64,000 nucleotides of DNA from Ypsolopha sequella (GCA_934047225.1 OW203989.1:13181977-13245976); one strand, 5' to 3'; positions 32,317 through 43,129 are shown, counted from the first letter of the stretch. Translations and numbers: made by a program. The notes: generated by a model from the letters alone, not told the origin.

Positions 32317-32717
32317 GAGTCGGAGTTCCGAGATTGGGCAAAACAGGGTTCGGGGTTATGGCTTTTTAAGATAGTAAAATATTAATTTCTGAACAAAATA
32401 AATACCACTTGTTACCTTACAAGATGAAGTACAGGTTCATTAAAAAAAATCTTGGCACTAATGTATAGTAACTTCAGAAAAAAAACAGGATTTTCAAGTT
32501 CAGGTTACACCCGTAGCGCTGCAATGCTATTCAAGAGATTTTCTTGAAATTCCTGTTTTTTTTCTGAAGTTAGTATACATTATTGCCGTGATTTTTTTTA
32601 ATGAACCTGCACTTCATCTTGTAAGGTAACAAGTGGTATTTATTTTGTTCAGAAATTTGAATTTTTACCGTCTTAAAAAGCCATAACCCCGAACCCCGAA
32701 TCTCGGAACACCGACCC
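32317..32717. mobile_element. TTAA-flanked palindromic MITE (piggyBac-like target), 401 bp
   Basis: TTAA at 32313-32316 and 32718-32721. The ends 'gagtcggagttccgagatt' and (reverse complement of the right end) 'gggtcggtgttccgagatt' pair, and pairing continues through 'ggttcggggttatggc', 'acaagatgaagt' and 'cttcagaaaaaaaacagga' to a short loop near 32525. The arms are about 190 bp, so the whole element is one hairpin. TTAA duplication is the mark of piggyBac-type insertion. Confidence 0.88.
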
Positions 32718-32718
32718 T

Positions 32719-32829
32719 TAACTTATTTGACAGGACTAAACCTAATTGAAGCGTTCTGTTCTTGTATTTTCGATTAAGAAAGAAAAAGACAGGACGCTCA
32801 AAATAAGGTTAGTCCTGTCAAATAAGTTA
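32719..32829. mobile_element. Short palindromic element next to the TTAA MITE
   Basis: 'aacttatttgacaggactaa' (from 32720) pairs with 'ttagtcctgtcaaataagtt' (to 32828). A relic of one arm is at 13986-14040. It directly abuts, and shares its TTAA with, the 32317-32717 element, so one of the two was probably a target for the other. Confidence 0.75.
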
Positions 32830-32884
32830 GGTCGTGTTACGCCGAACGACACAATTTTTTTTTAAAATTAAACTTCAGCATAAA

Positions 32885-33140
32885 ACATTATTGTTGCAAA
32901 ACGGCTCACCTCAATAACTATTTTGATCGGGATAGCTGGTCCTGCTATGCGAGCACGTACGCGTCGATTAGATAAATAATTCTAAACGATAACCCTTATT
33001 GCAATGAAATAAGAGTTACATTTTTATTTATCGAATCGATGTCGATGTCGAGTCGATACCAAGTTCATACTAGGAACGCTGGTCAGCTATCCCGATCAAA
33101 AATGGTCGTTGAGGCGAAACGTTTTGCAATAATCATGTTA
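32885..33140. mobile_element. MITE with about 55-bp terminal inverted repeats
   Basis: The left end 'ttgttgcaaaacggctcacc' and the 'tttgatcgggatagctg' block (32924-32940) pair with 'cagctatcccgatcaaa' (33084-33100) and 'gttttgcaataa' (33120-33131). The interior, with 'tatgcgagcacgtacgcg' and 'aacccttattgcaatgaa', recurs reversed at 44165-44305 inside a different inverted repeat. Confidence 0.75.
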
Positions 33141-33154
33141 TTTTTTCATTTCGA

Positions 33155-33260
33155 TTCTTTATTCTTTATTGTACACAGAAAAACGAACACAAACAGTTAC
33201 AGTAAAAGGTATGTACGTATGGGTTAGCTTATCTCTAATAAGAGATTTCTTACAGCAAAC
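33155..33260 (-). mobile_element. LINE 3' end, reverse orientation (same family as 6736-8180)
   Basis: 'ttctttattctttattgtac' followed by 'agcttatctctaataagaga' matches the 3' UTR and tail at 6740-6845. No coding part is left. Confidence 0.75.
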
Positions 33261-34260
33261 CATTGAGGAAACAATTACAATTTAAATGAGAGTAAAATTT
33301 AAATACACGTGCCAAAAATAAAGTTTGCTTAAATCTAAAAATAACATATAATTATAATAATGTAATATTGATGTGGAAGATCCTGCAGAATTTTTCAAAA
33401 AATTCATTCAATCTCTGTTGTTAAAAACTAAGTCTTTCTGCCAGGTTCTAAACGGTTTAAAACCATGCGGAAAAACGTTATTTTAGCGCTAAAAATCAAA
33501 ACTGACTCATCATGAATCAAGGAAAATCTTATTAATTCTATAAGTTACATAATTATTATAAATTTATTAAAAATCACAAGATCCTCTTTTCCCAATTTCG
33601 TTTGGATCGGACAATTCCACGTTTTTTGTTGCAGTAAATTCTAGAATAACCATTACTAGCATTCTTTGTTCGGTCCAGCAAATCAAAACTATAAAAAAAC
33701 AGACCAATGAAAGTCACAAGCCCGTGGGAGCAATCGACGCCAGCTATCGACGGATTCCACCAAAACTATCACAGATTTATGACTACTTCGTATGGTATTG
33801 CCTCGAGATTGGTTATTTATAGTTTGGCCCCGCTTCCGTTTCCAATATCGCCTTCTGATTTCTTTTCAGAGTTTATGTCGGTTTAAATTTCAGCGTCGAT
33901 TCCGATCTTGAAATACTGAACAAATACAACACTGCTGTCGTGAGTTCCTGTTGTTGGATATTAATTTGGGTGTTGATCGGGGCTGGGTCGAGCTGGTGCC
34001 GATAGCGTTGACTGATGACAGCCCGGACAAGTAAATAGATGGGGTGACTACGTGCCCGCCCGCCCCGCCATCGCCAGCCGGCTCCGCTGAAGATAAACCT
34101 TTTAGCTAATACAGCTGAACTATGATTTTGGAGTTAGCGCTTTTTGCTGCAAACGGTCTAAGATTTTATAAAAGGAATACTCTGAATAGCACAATTTCGT
34201 ATTTGCATGCGACATTATTCAAATTTATTTGAAACTCTGTATTGTATAGTAGCCTTCGAA
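33261..34260. other. Stretch without recognised gene, partly GC-richer
   Basis: A GC-rich island at 34040-34095 (cccgcccgccccgccatcg) has no long reading frame or splice pattern. The remainder is AT-rich. Nothing more is supported. Confidence 0.45.
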
Positions 34261-34265
34261 TAATA

Positions 34266-34684
34266 GGTCTTTACATATGAAATTGCCGAAATTGCATGAA
34301 TTACAGATTCATGAGTTCATAATTCCTGTAATTCAATAGCTATTTCAATTATTTGTTTTTTGTTTGAAAATTGATTTCAAGGTTTTACATCTACGTTTTA
34401 AATTTTGTTTTTATTTTCAGTTTGATTATAAAAATTAAATCTTAATAAACAGTTCCTCCTAAATGCCATCCATTTCCATGATAAGATTCATAATATTTTT
34501 TTACAGCTGACACTCTTCAAAAATTAAATTAATGTTTCTTTTAGCTTAATATTGTCTTATTCATACACATAAGAAACAACATAATTTGGATTTGTCATTC
34601 CTCAAAAAAATGCAAAAATGTTAGTACTGGAAATTGAGTTTCCTTCATTCTGTATAGAAAACGACAATTTCATATGTAAATACC
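34266..34684. mobile_element. Complete TA-flanked MITE, family A reference copy (419 bp)
   Basis: TA at 34264-34265 and 34685-34686. The terminal inverted repeats are 'ggtctttacatatgaaattg' and its near-perfect reverse complement at 34665-34684. The interior is non-coding. TA duplication fits the Tc1/mariner superfamily. Copies at 38-342, 37437-37803 and 41904-43119. Confidence 0.85.
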
Positions 34685-34694
34685 TAATATATTT

Positions 34695-34935
34695 TTTGTG
34701 ACCGCCTATGTAGTCTAGTAGTACAAACGTGTTGACCATTAATCCGGAAGTAGCGGCTTCAAATCTTGTAGGGGCACAATTTTATTCAACATGTGTGCTT
34801 GGTATAATAGTACGCTAAACTGTGAGTTCGAAGCACGGCGGCGATGGGACTCAACATCCATCAAGCTGGGACTTAGTAATCGTCGGTGAAACGAGTCTGA
34901 ACTGTGACCTACATTCTACAGTCCATACTTGGAAA
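34695..34935 (+). mobile_element. SINE-like element with tRNA-type head
   Basis: 'gtagtctagtagtacaaacg' (34710-34729) resembles a tRNA A box, 'gcggcttcaaatc' (34755-34767) a B box, and the 3' part ends 'acagtccatacttggaaaca', as in the other SINEs of this window. It is more diverged than 53206-53545. Confidence 0.5.
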
Positions 34936-34954
34936 CACCTTGCATATCTACTAT

Positions 34955-35165
34955 AATAATAACAATAATAATCTTTATTGATAATTACACACAGAGATAA
35001 AACAATGACACACAAGAAAATACAGCAAAAATATAAAATGTTGCTTATTGCTAAATACAGTGCTTGTCTTATCTAAATTACGCTTGACTGGCGGTCCTCA
35101 CAACTAAGCCGAGCTTGTCTCGGGAGGGCCTTTGTTAGTGTACACACATGTTAATTTGTACAGAA
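34955..35165 (-). mobile_element. LINE 3' UTR fragment, reverse orientation
   Basis: It starts with an 'ataataacaataataatctt' tail in reverse orientation and continues in non-coding sequence with 'ggcggtcctcacaact'. Assigned by its tail only. Confidence 0.45.
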
Positions 35166-35469
35166 TTACGTCGATGGATTGGTTATTTGTTGTTTAGTGC
35201 GCTTTTGGGATGTTACTATTACACTTCATCAGTTTATTAACAAATAAGAAGTTATATTTATGAAAATACGAGTATGTACACACACTGAGATATTATATAA
35301 AAAAAAAGTGTGCAAATTATAAATCTAAGATTGCTTATTGCATGCTAAACTACAAACTTTAAAAGAAAATAAAATATATAATATATAATATAAAAATATA
35401 TATCACCTCCAACCTCCAACAACGCTTCGGGGATTTATGTGATGACAATGTACTTGTAATCATATGTTC

Positions 35470-35782
35470 TTTTTTAGGGTTCCGTACCGAAAGAGTAACC
35501 AACGGGACCCTATTACTAAGACTCCGCTGTCCGTCTGTCTGTCCGTCTGTCACCAGGCTGTCTCATGAACGGTGATAGTTACCCCCGGTTTCTGAAAGGC
35601 CAATCAAAGTTAACAGTAGACAGTTGAAATTTTCACAGATGATGTATTTCTGTTGCAGCTATAACAACAAATACTAAAAAACAGAATAAAATAAATATTT
35701 AAGGGGGCTCCCATACAACAGACATGTTTTTTGCCGTTTTTATAGATATAGAGTCCGACTCGCACTTGGCCGGTTTTTTTAA
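35470..35782 (+). repeat. Complete 'agggttccgtaccg' lepidopteran dispersed repeat
   Basis: It runs from 'agggttccgtaccgaaagag' through 'ccgtctgtctgtccgtctgt', 'tgaaattttcacagatgatg', 'caacaaatactaaaaaacag' and 'ctcccatacaac' to 'gactcgcacttggccggttt'. This order is well known from butterfly and moth genomes. Non-coding; autonomous partner unknown to me. Confidence 0.8.
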
Positions 35783-36370
35783 TCATCAGTTAAATTTTGA
35801 TTTAAAAAAAATTTTATTGCTTAATTCAGGTACCACTTTGTAATGGTTGTTTATGGTAAATCTAAATAAAGATTAGCCGCACCATACTTAAAAATTACAT
35901 TAACTTTGTTTATTATAATGAAAATGACAATATATCTACAACACAGCGCAGCGGTCAACGGGCACTTTTAGTAGCGCTTTTCTCGCTGACAAGTTAGTAT
36001 CGGCGAACTTTGTCGGCTTGATTAATCTTCGACTTGTAATCGTCGAAATAACACGAATCCCGTGAATTGTTAAAAGATAAATTCCAGACAAACGAATGCT
36101 TTTCGGATTTACATCATTGATTGTGAATTGATGTTTTATTCTCTAAGCAAGCAAAGAATATTAATTTGAATAACTTAAAATGCAAAATAACTCGCAAACA
36201 CGTCTATGCACGGACTTTTATAGGACAAACTTTACCTCAAGAAATTTATAGACTACAAGGGCCGTGTAAAGAAAATACACACATACATAATGTATCGTCT
36301 TTTAAATAAAAACTATACGTGATAATTTTAATTTTGCAAACATGAAGCGATAGGGCCATATAAAGTTCAG
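35783..36370. other. AT-rich DNA without recognised gene
   Basis: Nothing supportable was seen. Confidence 0.45.
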
Positions 36371-36375
36371 TTTAA

Positions 36376-36416
36376 TATATAAGGTCTTTCAATTTAAAAT
36401 GAAAGACCTTATATAT
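36376..36416. repeat. Terminal repeats only of the 62631-62900 MITE family
   Basis: 'tatataaggtctttca' and its inverse sit back to back with about 9 bp between them. The same 'tataaggtctttcaattt' forms the ends of the 270-bp MITE at 62631-62900, so this is an internally deleted remnant. Confidence 0.75.
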
Positions 36417-36519
36417 ACTTACTAATAATAAAATAGTAAAATTGTTGTGTCTGTACAGTGAATATGTTTGCGAAATTTTTAGTGATATGGGTTATTTAGT
36501 ACCTACTTATTGTTTTTGA

Positions 36520-36605
36520 ATTTTTGTCTGTCTGTTCCGTTTTAACTCGAGAACCAATCAACGAATTCGGATGCGGTTGTCTTCATCGCATTGACCCTGC
36601 TTATC
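36520..36605 (+). repeat. Fragment of the 'gtctgtctgttccgttttaac' repeat
   Basis: Matches the first 80 bp of 14926-15136, including 'gaaccaatcaacg' and 'gatgcggttgtc'. Confidence 0.65.
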
Positions 36606-36911
36606 GACTTGATCTGCGCATTTGTGACAGATATTTGATTCCGTGTTACAGATTATTACGTTGTTAATCGTTCATTATTTGTTGTTATTATTTGGTATTA
36701 TATTATTTAAGATAAGTTAATGCTTATTTGATCGGAATAATAATAATTTTGAAATTACTTCGTAAGCGATTGCGCTGCCATCACTGACATATGTTATGAT
36801 ATCTAGGCAACTTAAAATATATATAGCCGCCATTAATTCCTTCTTCTTTGATTGAGTAAAGAGGCGACGTTAGAAGTTTACACTTGGATGATTTACAGTT
36901 GTATCTAAGTA

Positions 36912-37026
36912 CAACCCGGCCGAGTTAACTTGGCACCTGGAGAGCGAGAGATAAATATATCCTGTAGTATGAGCGATCGCAGCAAGGACAAGGAAAGCGG
37001 GGTGCCAAGTTAACTGGGCCGGGTTG
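36912..37026. mobile_element. Short TA-flanked MITE (115 bp)
   Basis: 'caacccggccgagttaact' at the left pairs with 'agttaactgggccgggttg' at the right, and TA flanks both ends (36910-36911, 37027-37028). Pairing extends to 'tggcac' against 'gtgcca'. Confidence 0.8.
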
Positions 37027-37436
37027 TATATCTCTGACACAACCCGCTGCTTTTTGTCTGAGTGCGAGTACTCGACCTTACCACAGAACATATGTTCTGT
37101 GGACCGTACTTTACCTAATATTGTATTTCAACCATTTCAACAGCATCTGGCAGTCTTGTAAACAAAATCGACACTTAGTGATGTGAATATAATCCTTTCT
37201 TTGATTGCAAAGTGAAATATTGAGATCACTGAGGTAGTTCAATCTCTGCTTCACTGGATTTTTATTATGTATCTAATTAATATAGTGACGATATCTTTTT
37301 TATATTATTTTAATGATTCTTCGATACTTTCAGATGCTTATTTTACTCAAATATTCTTGTTTGCCCTCCAATTTTTTTAGTCAATGTCTTTCAATGATAT
37401 TCACGGATTGATGGTTATGTGTAATAAATTTAAATT
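37027..37436. other. AT-rich DNA, nothing recognised
   Basis: No repeat partner or coding signal found. Confidence 0.4.
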
Positions 37437-37803
37437 ATACATATGAAATTGCCGAAATTTTCTTACAGATTCATGAGTTCATAATTCCTGCAATTCAATA
37501 GCTGTTTCCATTGATTGTTTTTTGTTTGAAAGTTGGTTTCAAGGTTTTACATCTACGTATTAAATTTTGTTTTTATTGTCAGTCCTCAATGCCATCCGTT
37601 TCCATGATAAGATTGGTAATAATTTCTTACAGCACACATTTTACAAAACTAAATTAATGTTACTGTTAGCTTAATGCTGTCTCATTTATAAAAAAAAAGA
37701 AATTATAAAATTTGGCTTTGTCATTCCTAAAAAAATGCAAAAATGTTTGTACTAAAAATTGAGTTTCCTTAAAATTCTCCATAGAAAACGGCAATTACAT
37801 AGG
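37437..37803. mobile_element. Family A MITE, diverged copy
   Basis: Same orientation and order as 34266-34684, starting 'acatatgaaattgccgaaat' and ending near 'aaaacggcaattacatagg'. The outermost bases of both ends are lost. Confidence 0.8.
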
Positions 37804-38261
37804 AATAAAAAATAACACAAAAATAAAAAGATAACCCTGATCTGAGTATTTTTTTTGTTTCGTCTTCTTTGTAAAGACGAAGAAACTGGTGTACTCTGCA
37901 CAGTTTTTACTAATAATGAGTAAACCAGGGCACGTGAATGATAGCCGAGAACTATTACCAACCTCAACATAAAATTGGTGTAGGTACGAGTAATTGCCTC
38001 CATAATTTTATTTTGTGTTTATTTATTTATTGTTTTACATTAAATTTTGCTTAAATCTACTACAATAAACACCACATACCTTTAAGGTTAGTTAAGTTTG
38101 TAATTTTTTTTTCTTTTCTCTGTCAAATCAAAATTAGAGTTCATGTGATTTTCCGATATAATGATGGACTTCCGGCCCTTATGTACTTAAATTGTAATCA
38201 TTTTCATGGCACCTATTTAATGTCTATAATTTGTTTGTATCAACCTTCTGTAATCAAATGC
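37804..38261. other. AT-rich DNA without recognised gene
   Basis: Nothing supportable was seen. Confidence 0.4.
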
Positions 38262-39215
38262 TTTTTAGGGTTCCGTACCTAAAAGGTACAAAAGGAACCT
38301 TTATGGTGAGACTCCGTTGTCCGTCCGTCCGTATGTCCGTATGTCACAGCACAGCCTCATAACTTTAGCACCGTTAAAGATAAAGATCAGAAATTGGGCA
38401 CAAAAATAGCATTAATTTGCTTACATATTATGGTGTAAAAACATATGAAAAATTTAAAATTGTTTAAAATATTTCCTAAAATGATAATAGACTTTTCTTG
38501 TCTTTTCGATTAAAGAAATAATATACATATATATACGAAAACACAAAAAATATAATTGTAGGTAAGTAGTAAAATATATTTCGACCACTAATTGTAACTG
38601 ATGCCGACCACAATTAGTGGTCGAAATATATTTTACTACTTACCTATAATTATATTTTTTGTGTTTTCGTATATATATGTATATAATTTCTTTAATTAAA
38701 ATATTTCCAAAACAATAGTGAGAAAAATAAAAATTATTATCCGAAAAATACAAAATGGGTATCAAATTGTAGATATTACAAATGTTATTATATAATATTA
38801 ATATATACTTTTACTATATTTACTGGCACTGGTTTCGAGAAATCTTAAAAAAAAAAATTATGTATGTCCCCCCCCCTTATCTCCGAAACTGGTAGACCGA
38901 AAAATATGAAAAAAATGTCGATTGTAGAAAATAACTGGCCAATTACAGGGAAACTAGGTATTAAAAAGCTAATTGTAAAAATATATAGTTTCTCTATATT
39001 TTATTGCACCAATTTCGAAAAATCCTTGAAAAACCATAAAATAATGTAGTCCCCCCCTTATCTCCAAAACTGGTGGACCAAAAAATATGAAAAAAAATCA
39101 TGGTAATATGTGTTAACGTAAAGATTTCAGGAAAAAAAAATACAAAATTAAATTTATCATCTACAATACGAAACCCTAGGTATGCGAGTCTGACTCGCAC
39201 TTGGCTGTTTTTTTT
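38262..39215 (+). repeat. Long 'ggttccgtacct' repeat with an inserted palindrome
   Basis: It runs from 'agggttccgtacctaaaagg' and 'tgtccgtccgtccgtatg' through two diverged direct units around 'cccttatctccgaaactgg' (38873 and 39055) to 'gagtctgactcgcacttggc'. Related pieces lie at 24060-24770 and 51295-51800. The element at 38511-38694 interrupts it. Confidence 0.7.
38511..38694. mobile_element. Near-perfect 85-bp-arm palindrome (MITE)
   Basis: The left arm 38511-38595 and right arm 38610-38694 are almost exact inverses ('taggtaagtagtaaaatata', 'ttcgaccactaattgt') around a 14-bp loop. It sits inside another repeat, so it inserted later. The very high arm identity suggests a young insertion or arm correction. 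Confidence 0.85.
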
Positions 39216-39239
39216 TAATTGATCTAATAGGAACTGCGT

Positions 39240-39320
39240 TTAAGTTAATAGCCTTTTCATGGTTCCGTATCCTGCTAACTAACGGACTGTCCGCGTCCGT
39301 CTGTCACGAAGTCTATATAC
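39240..39320 (+). repeat. Short 'ggttccgtatcc' fragment
   Basis: 'catggttccgtatcctgcta' followed by 'gtccgcgtccgtctgtcacg' is a diverged start of the same kind of repeat as 35470-35782. Confidence 0.5.
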
Positions 39321-39499
39321 AGCTTCAGCCGTAATGGTTAGCAATAAAATTTTTATAGAAACAAAGACTTTATTTTATTTATTTATTTACTTTAGAACCT
39401 TAGCCTACTAACAGTGATTTTCACCAACTCGTAACCTAAGTTATTAACACATTAACAATTTATATTATAACAAAAGTTTCTAATTTTTTTTTAAACTCA

Positions 39500-39645
39500 A
39501 GCGGTGTAACTTCAAAACGGTGTTTAACTTTACACATTGTTTAAATCTGTTGCTGTCACTCTTTCACAACAAGAAAGAAAAGGTGACAACAACAGATTTA
39601 AATATTGTCTTAAGTTAAACACCGCTTTGTAGTAACACCGAAGAT
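39500..39645. repeat. Imperfect inverted repeat around 'gtttaacttt'
   Basis: 'aacggtgtttaactttacac' and 'tttaaatctgttgctgtca' (39517-39560) pair with 'tgacaacaacagatttaaat' and 'aagttaaacaccgctt' (39585-39628), a hairpin of about 110 bp. Confidence 0.65.
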
Positions 39646-39769
39646 GTTGACAATTTAAGGCAAAGACATGATCTTGCTAAGTTTCTTGCCCTTCTTCTTA
39701 GCAAGACTAATCGAATGGGCGGAGGTAGGCATGTATTTATATATGTAACCTATTAGTATGTAGTATATA

Positions 39770-40235
39770 GGATGGGATTTGGTCGGCCGCCTGGATTCGT
39801 GCTGGGGGCTCGGTTGGTGATCATTGAACCTTGTTCCTGGTCCCTGGCCGGGTCTCCGGTATGGGTTCGGGCGGTTGATTGGATTTCACTTTGTATAATA
39901 TATATTTTAATTATCATTTTAATCGTATATTTATTGCTACATAAATCAAATAAACCTTTAATTTTACTGTCTGCAGGACTTTTTAGATAATACTAAAAGT
40001 AATTAACTGGTAGGGTAGGATGACTTACCTGCCTGTTGATTAAAATGTTTGACATTCATTCAATATATAATTAATTTAATTATTTTTGTATGGCTGTACT
40101 TAGGTACATATTTTTAAATATTGTATTTTTTAATATGTGATTGTGCAAATTTTTGACATCTAATGTATCTAATTCTATTGACATGTAATATAACTTATGA
40201 ATAAAATGATTATGATTATGATTATGATTATTTAG
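39770..40235 (+). mobile_element. Probable LINE 3' fragment with (tgatta)n tail
   Basis: The segment 39825-39890 ('tccctggccgggtctccggt') matches the right arm of the 3655-3866 repeat. The stretch ends in 'aataaaatgattatgattat' (40200 on), a simple tail of the kind that ends lepidopteran LINEs. No reverse-transcriptase part is left. Confidence 0.45.
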
Positions 40236-40429
40236 TTCATGTACATTTATTATTTTATTACATATATTTTTATAAGATTAAATTTGACTCGTAAAAAGTG
40301 TATTATGTATACCTAGTTTACAAAATAAACTATTTGAATTTGAACAGCGGTAAATATGTATGTTTAAACATAAGCAACAACAAAATATCGTCAATACATA
40401 TGTTTATCCACGAGATGTTTTCAGAGTTG

Positions 40430-40500
40430 TCGCTATTATAATATTAATTCAAATTCAAATTATTTATTTGCATTAAAACATACAAAATAAATATGAGTTT
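40430..40500 (-). mobile_element. LINE tail, reverse orientation
   Basis: 'attcaaattcaaattattta' followed by 'ttgcattaaaacatacaaaa' is a reverse-oriented (aatttg)n tail. A forward tail of similar kind is at 40322-40345. Confidence 0.45.
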
Positions 40501-40779
40501 TTTTTTGTTTGGCATTGCAAAATCAATGACAATGAGGAGAGGACATGCATTGTTTACTTGTATTAATAAGCTATTAATAATAGTATTACTAATCAGTCTA
40601 CTTACAAACACTTACTTAGTACTTATAATTATGTAAATGGATAGTATTGTAATGTAATACGAGTACTTAAATATTCATTCAGTGAGGTAGCATTTTGTAT
40701 TTAGTAATATTTTCAATTATTTTGTAAATGTCTTGTTTAATTTTTTATTATTTCGGGTAAATGATTATAAATCTTTTCA

Positions 40780-41160
40780 ATGCAAGTGCTCGTAAAGGCT
40801 TACTTTTTATGCATCAAAACCGAACAGAAAGTCGATTATTTTGCCCTAGGGCTTTATTATTATTTTTTATTTTTTTATGAGAAGTTGGCTAACCTGCAAC
40901 CTTTTCTGTGTACCATAAATGTTATACTTTTTTTTCCACTGTTTAACGGCTCTGGATATAGTCCTTTTGAGCCAATCATAATTTAAAGTTCACAAGATTA
41001 TATTTGTTTTATTTCCTCACACTATGCATTAAAAAACGTAGCATGATACACGGGCGTAAGAGCAATAAATTACTCGGTTACGTTTAAAACACTCACTACG
41101 CTCGTGTTTTAAATCGTCCTCGTGATTTATTCCTTTTCGCCCTAGTAGCATAAACTACTA
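40780..41160 (+). repeat. Dispersed repeat family E, forward copy
   Basis: Three copies exist: here, 44935-45340 (reverse) and 62925-63280 (reverse). Shared blocks are 'gtcgattattttgccctagg', 'tgtgtaccataaatgttata', 'gtttaacggctctgga', 'cactatgcatt' and the palindromic 'cactcactacgctcgtgt'. A 68-residue frame starts at the left end of two copies but is frameshifted or altered in length among copies, so I treat it as non-coding. Confidence 0.8.
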
Positions 41161-41410
41161 TTATAGACATGACTAGAGGACCAAATGAGGTAGGTATAAG
41201 TGGGGAAGGAAGTTGTATTGATAGTTTTTTTACGAGAGGATCTTAAAGAGTATTTTGAGGGTACATCTTTGCGTTTTTTTTGGAATTCAGGTTATTTTCT
41301 AACAAATTAACAGATTTCAAGTAGATGTATATATGGAAAGTGAGAATTTGATGTTGTATGAAATGCTGTTTACAAGTTTCCGTTTGATTTATATTTACTA
41401 TAATTCTTAA

Positions 41411-41819
41411 GGCGATATGCGAGGAAAATATGGGTGTTTCTTTTCTGTGTATTTCATTAAATACACGGAAAATTATAATCAGTTTCTGGTATGTGCATTT
41501 TGACTATAAGGGTTTTGAAATTGGAAAACATGTTTGGATAAATTTTCCTCAATAGAAATAATTGTTGAAATGAGGTCTTCAAACACACTTTTTCTCCTCG
41601 TTTGACGAATAGGAACCATATACAGAACTCAAACATATTTTATTAGGTGTGTTTCAACAATATCTAGAGATTTGATATTTGAAATTTTGCTAGCTATTTA
41701 AGTTTTTTATAAAAATTATAAAACTATCATTTTTCGCTTTCGCCCTGAATCCGCCCCTCTCGCACTGAGCGTGTTTTCGCTTGGAGTGACAGTCACAAAA
41801 ATAAAATTCGCATAGCCTC
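41411..41819. mobile_element. TTAA-flanked MITE family B, complete copy (409 bp)
   Basis: TTAA at 41407-41410 and 41820-41823. The left end 'ggcgatatgcga' pairs with the right end 'ttcgcatagcc'. The interior includes 'tttgacgaataggaaccata' and 'aactcaaacatattttatta'. Other copies: 46634-47014 (close), 47704-48552 (rearranged), 12690-13000 (ends lost). A TTAA target suggests piggyBac-type mobilisation. Confidence 0.82.
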
Positions 41820-42363
41820 TTAATAACTTTTTTTGAGCTATGAAGATATTCGTTGCATCCACACTATTTCCCCGTAACATGACGCTGTAGCTTTTGTCGT
41901 ATTGGTCTTTACATATGAAATTGCTGCTTACTAAAAAGAATTTGAAGGAAAGTCAATTTTCACTACTAACATTTTTGCATTTTTTTAGGAATGACAAATC
42001 CAAATTATGTAATTTTTTACGTGTATGAATAAGACAGCATTAAGCTAACAGCAACATTAATTAAATTTCTGACAAGTGTCAGCTGTAAAAAATGATAACG
42101 AATCTTATCATGGAAATGGGTGGCATTTAGGACGAACTGTTTTTGAAGATTTAATTTTTATAATTAAACTTCACTGAACTAAATGTTCACTGTTAAGGCT
42201 GTTGTTGTTGTGGAATTCACTTCCCTCGAACGTTCGGGATTGTCCATCGCTGAATATTTTCAAAAGACGACTGAACACCTTTTGTCACTGTCATGAGTAT
42301 CTTTAATAATTCATTAATTCATTTTATTTCTTGGGTATTTATTTATATAGTCTGTTTTATTTT

Positions 42364-42368
<5 letters not shown>

Positions 42369-42408
<40 letters not shown>
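42369..42408. repeat. (ta)n microsatellite
   Basis: About 20 uninterrupted TA units. A second (ta)n run is at 42688-42711. They flank the RTE-type fragment. Confidence 0.85.
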
Positions 42409-42410
<2 letters not shown>

Positions 42411-42449
42411 TAAATATGTATAATGTATTTATTAGTATATATATATATG

Positions 42450-42605
42450 GCGTCACTGGTGTGAGGGTTCCGGCACCGCGCTCACCAACCCGCCTACCCA
42501 GCGTGTGTGAGTATGGGCATTTCTTCCGGGATGACCGCCGGGAGTGGCAAAGTCCTGGAAAGGCTTATGTCCAGCAGTGGACGAACTAGGCTGATGGATG
42601 GATGA
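42450..42605 (+). pseudogene. RTE-type LINE C-terminal fragment nested in the LINE
   Basis: The frame ends 'RDDRREWQSPGKAYVQQWTN' followed by a stop and 'gatggatgga'. This is the extreme C-terminus typical of RTE-clade ORF2 in insects. A longer piece of the same kind is on the minus strand at 56183-56312. Confidence 0.75.
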
Positions 42606-43129
42606 CTTGTATAATTTACCAACGATATTTGGATCAGTCTCGCTCGAAAGAGTCACAAAAACACTGCAAAAGTGTTTCTATTCAACTATATATATATATA
42701 TATATATATATTTATGTAGATATATTATACAGTAGGTTATTTTACATTAATGGTACTTTATTATTTTTAAATAAATTATTATTATATACTCGTTAATCTA
42801 TGTACACGTATGTATGTCTACTTTTATATGTGTGATTTTCTATTATCCCCAGAGGTAGACTGGAAGAAATCTCTTAATAGAGATAAGTTTGCCTTTGTAC
42901 ATGTAAATTTGTTTATAGTATGTTTGTAAATGTTTATTTTCTGTGTACAATAAAGAATAAGAATTAAACTGAAATTAAAAACAAAATTTAATACGTAGAT
43001 GTAAAAACTTGTAATCATCTTTCAAACAAAAAACAAATAATTGAAATAGCTATTGAATTACAGGAATTATGAACTCATGAATCTGTAAGAAAATTGCAGC
43101 AATTTCATATGTAAAGACCTATTATAAAC

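Larger units (their letters stand above)
42171..42961 (+). pseudogene. LINE 3' part inserted in the MITE, with 9-bp target duplication
   Basis: 'aattaaact' precedes (42162-42170) and follows (42962-42970) the insert. The left part carries the end of an ORF2 frame, 42211-42306, reading 'WNSLPSNVRDCPSLNIFKRR', the same C-terminal motif as in the other LINEs of this window. The right end has 'gaaatctcttaatagagata' and 'cctttgtacatgtaaat', and ends 'acaataaagaataagaatt'. Orientation is forward. Strongly 5'-truncated, and itself interrupted by an RTE-type fragment. Confidence 0.85.
41904..43119. mobile_element. Family A MITE interrupted by a LINE insertion
   Basis: The ends are 'ggtctttacatatgaaattg' (41904-41923) and 'caatttcatatgtaaagacc' (43100-43119). 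The right flank is TA and the left TT. Element sequence runs to 42170, is broken by about 790 bp of LINE, and resumes at 42962 with a repeat of 'aattaaact'. Confidence 0.85.

Noticed and set aside
34040..34095. GC-rich island as a possible exon or promoter
   Set aside because: No open frame with coding bias, no donor or acceptor of quality, no initiator motif.
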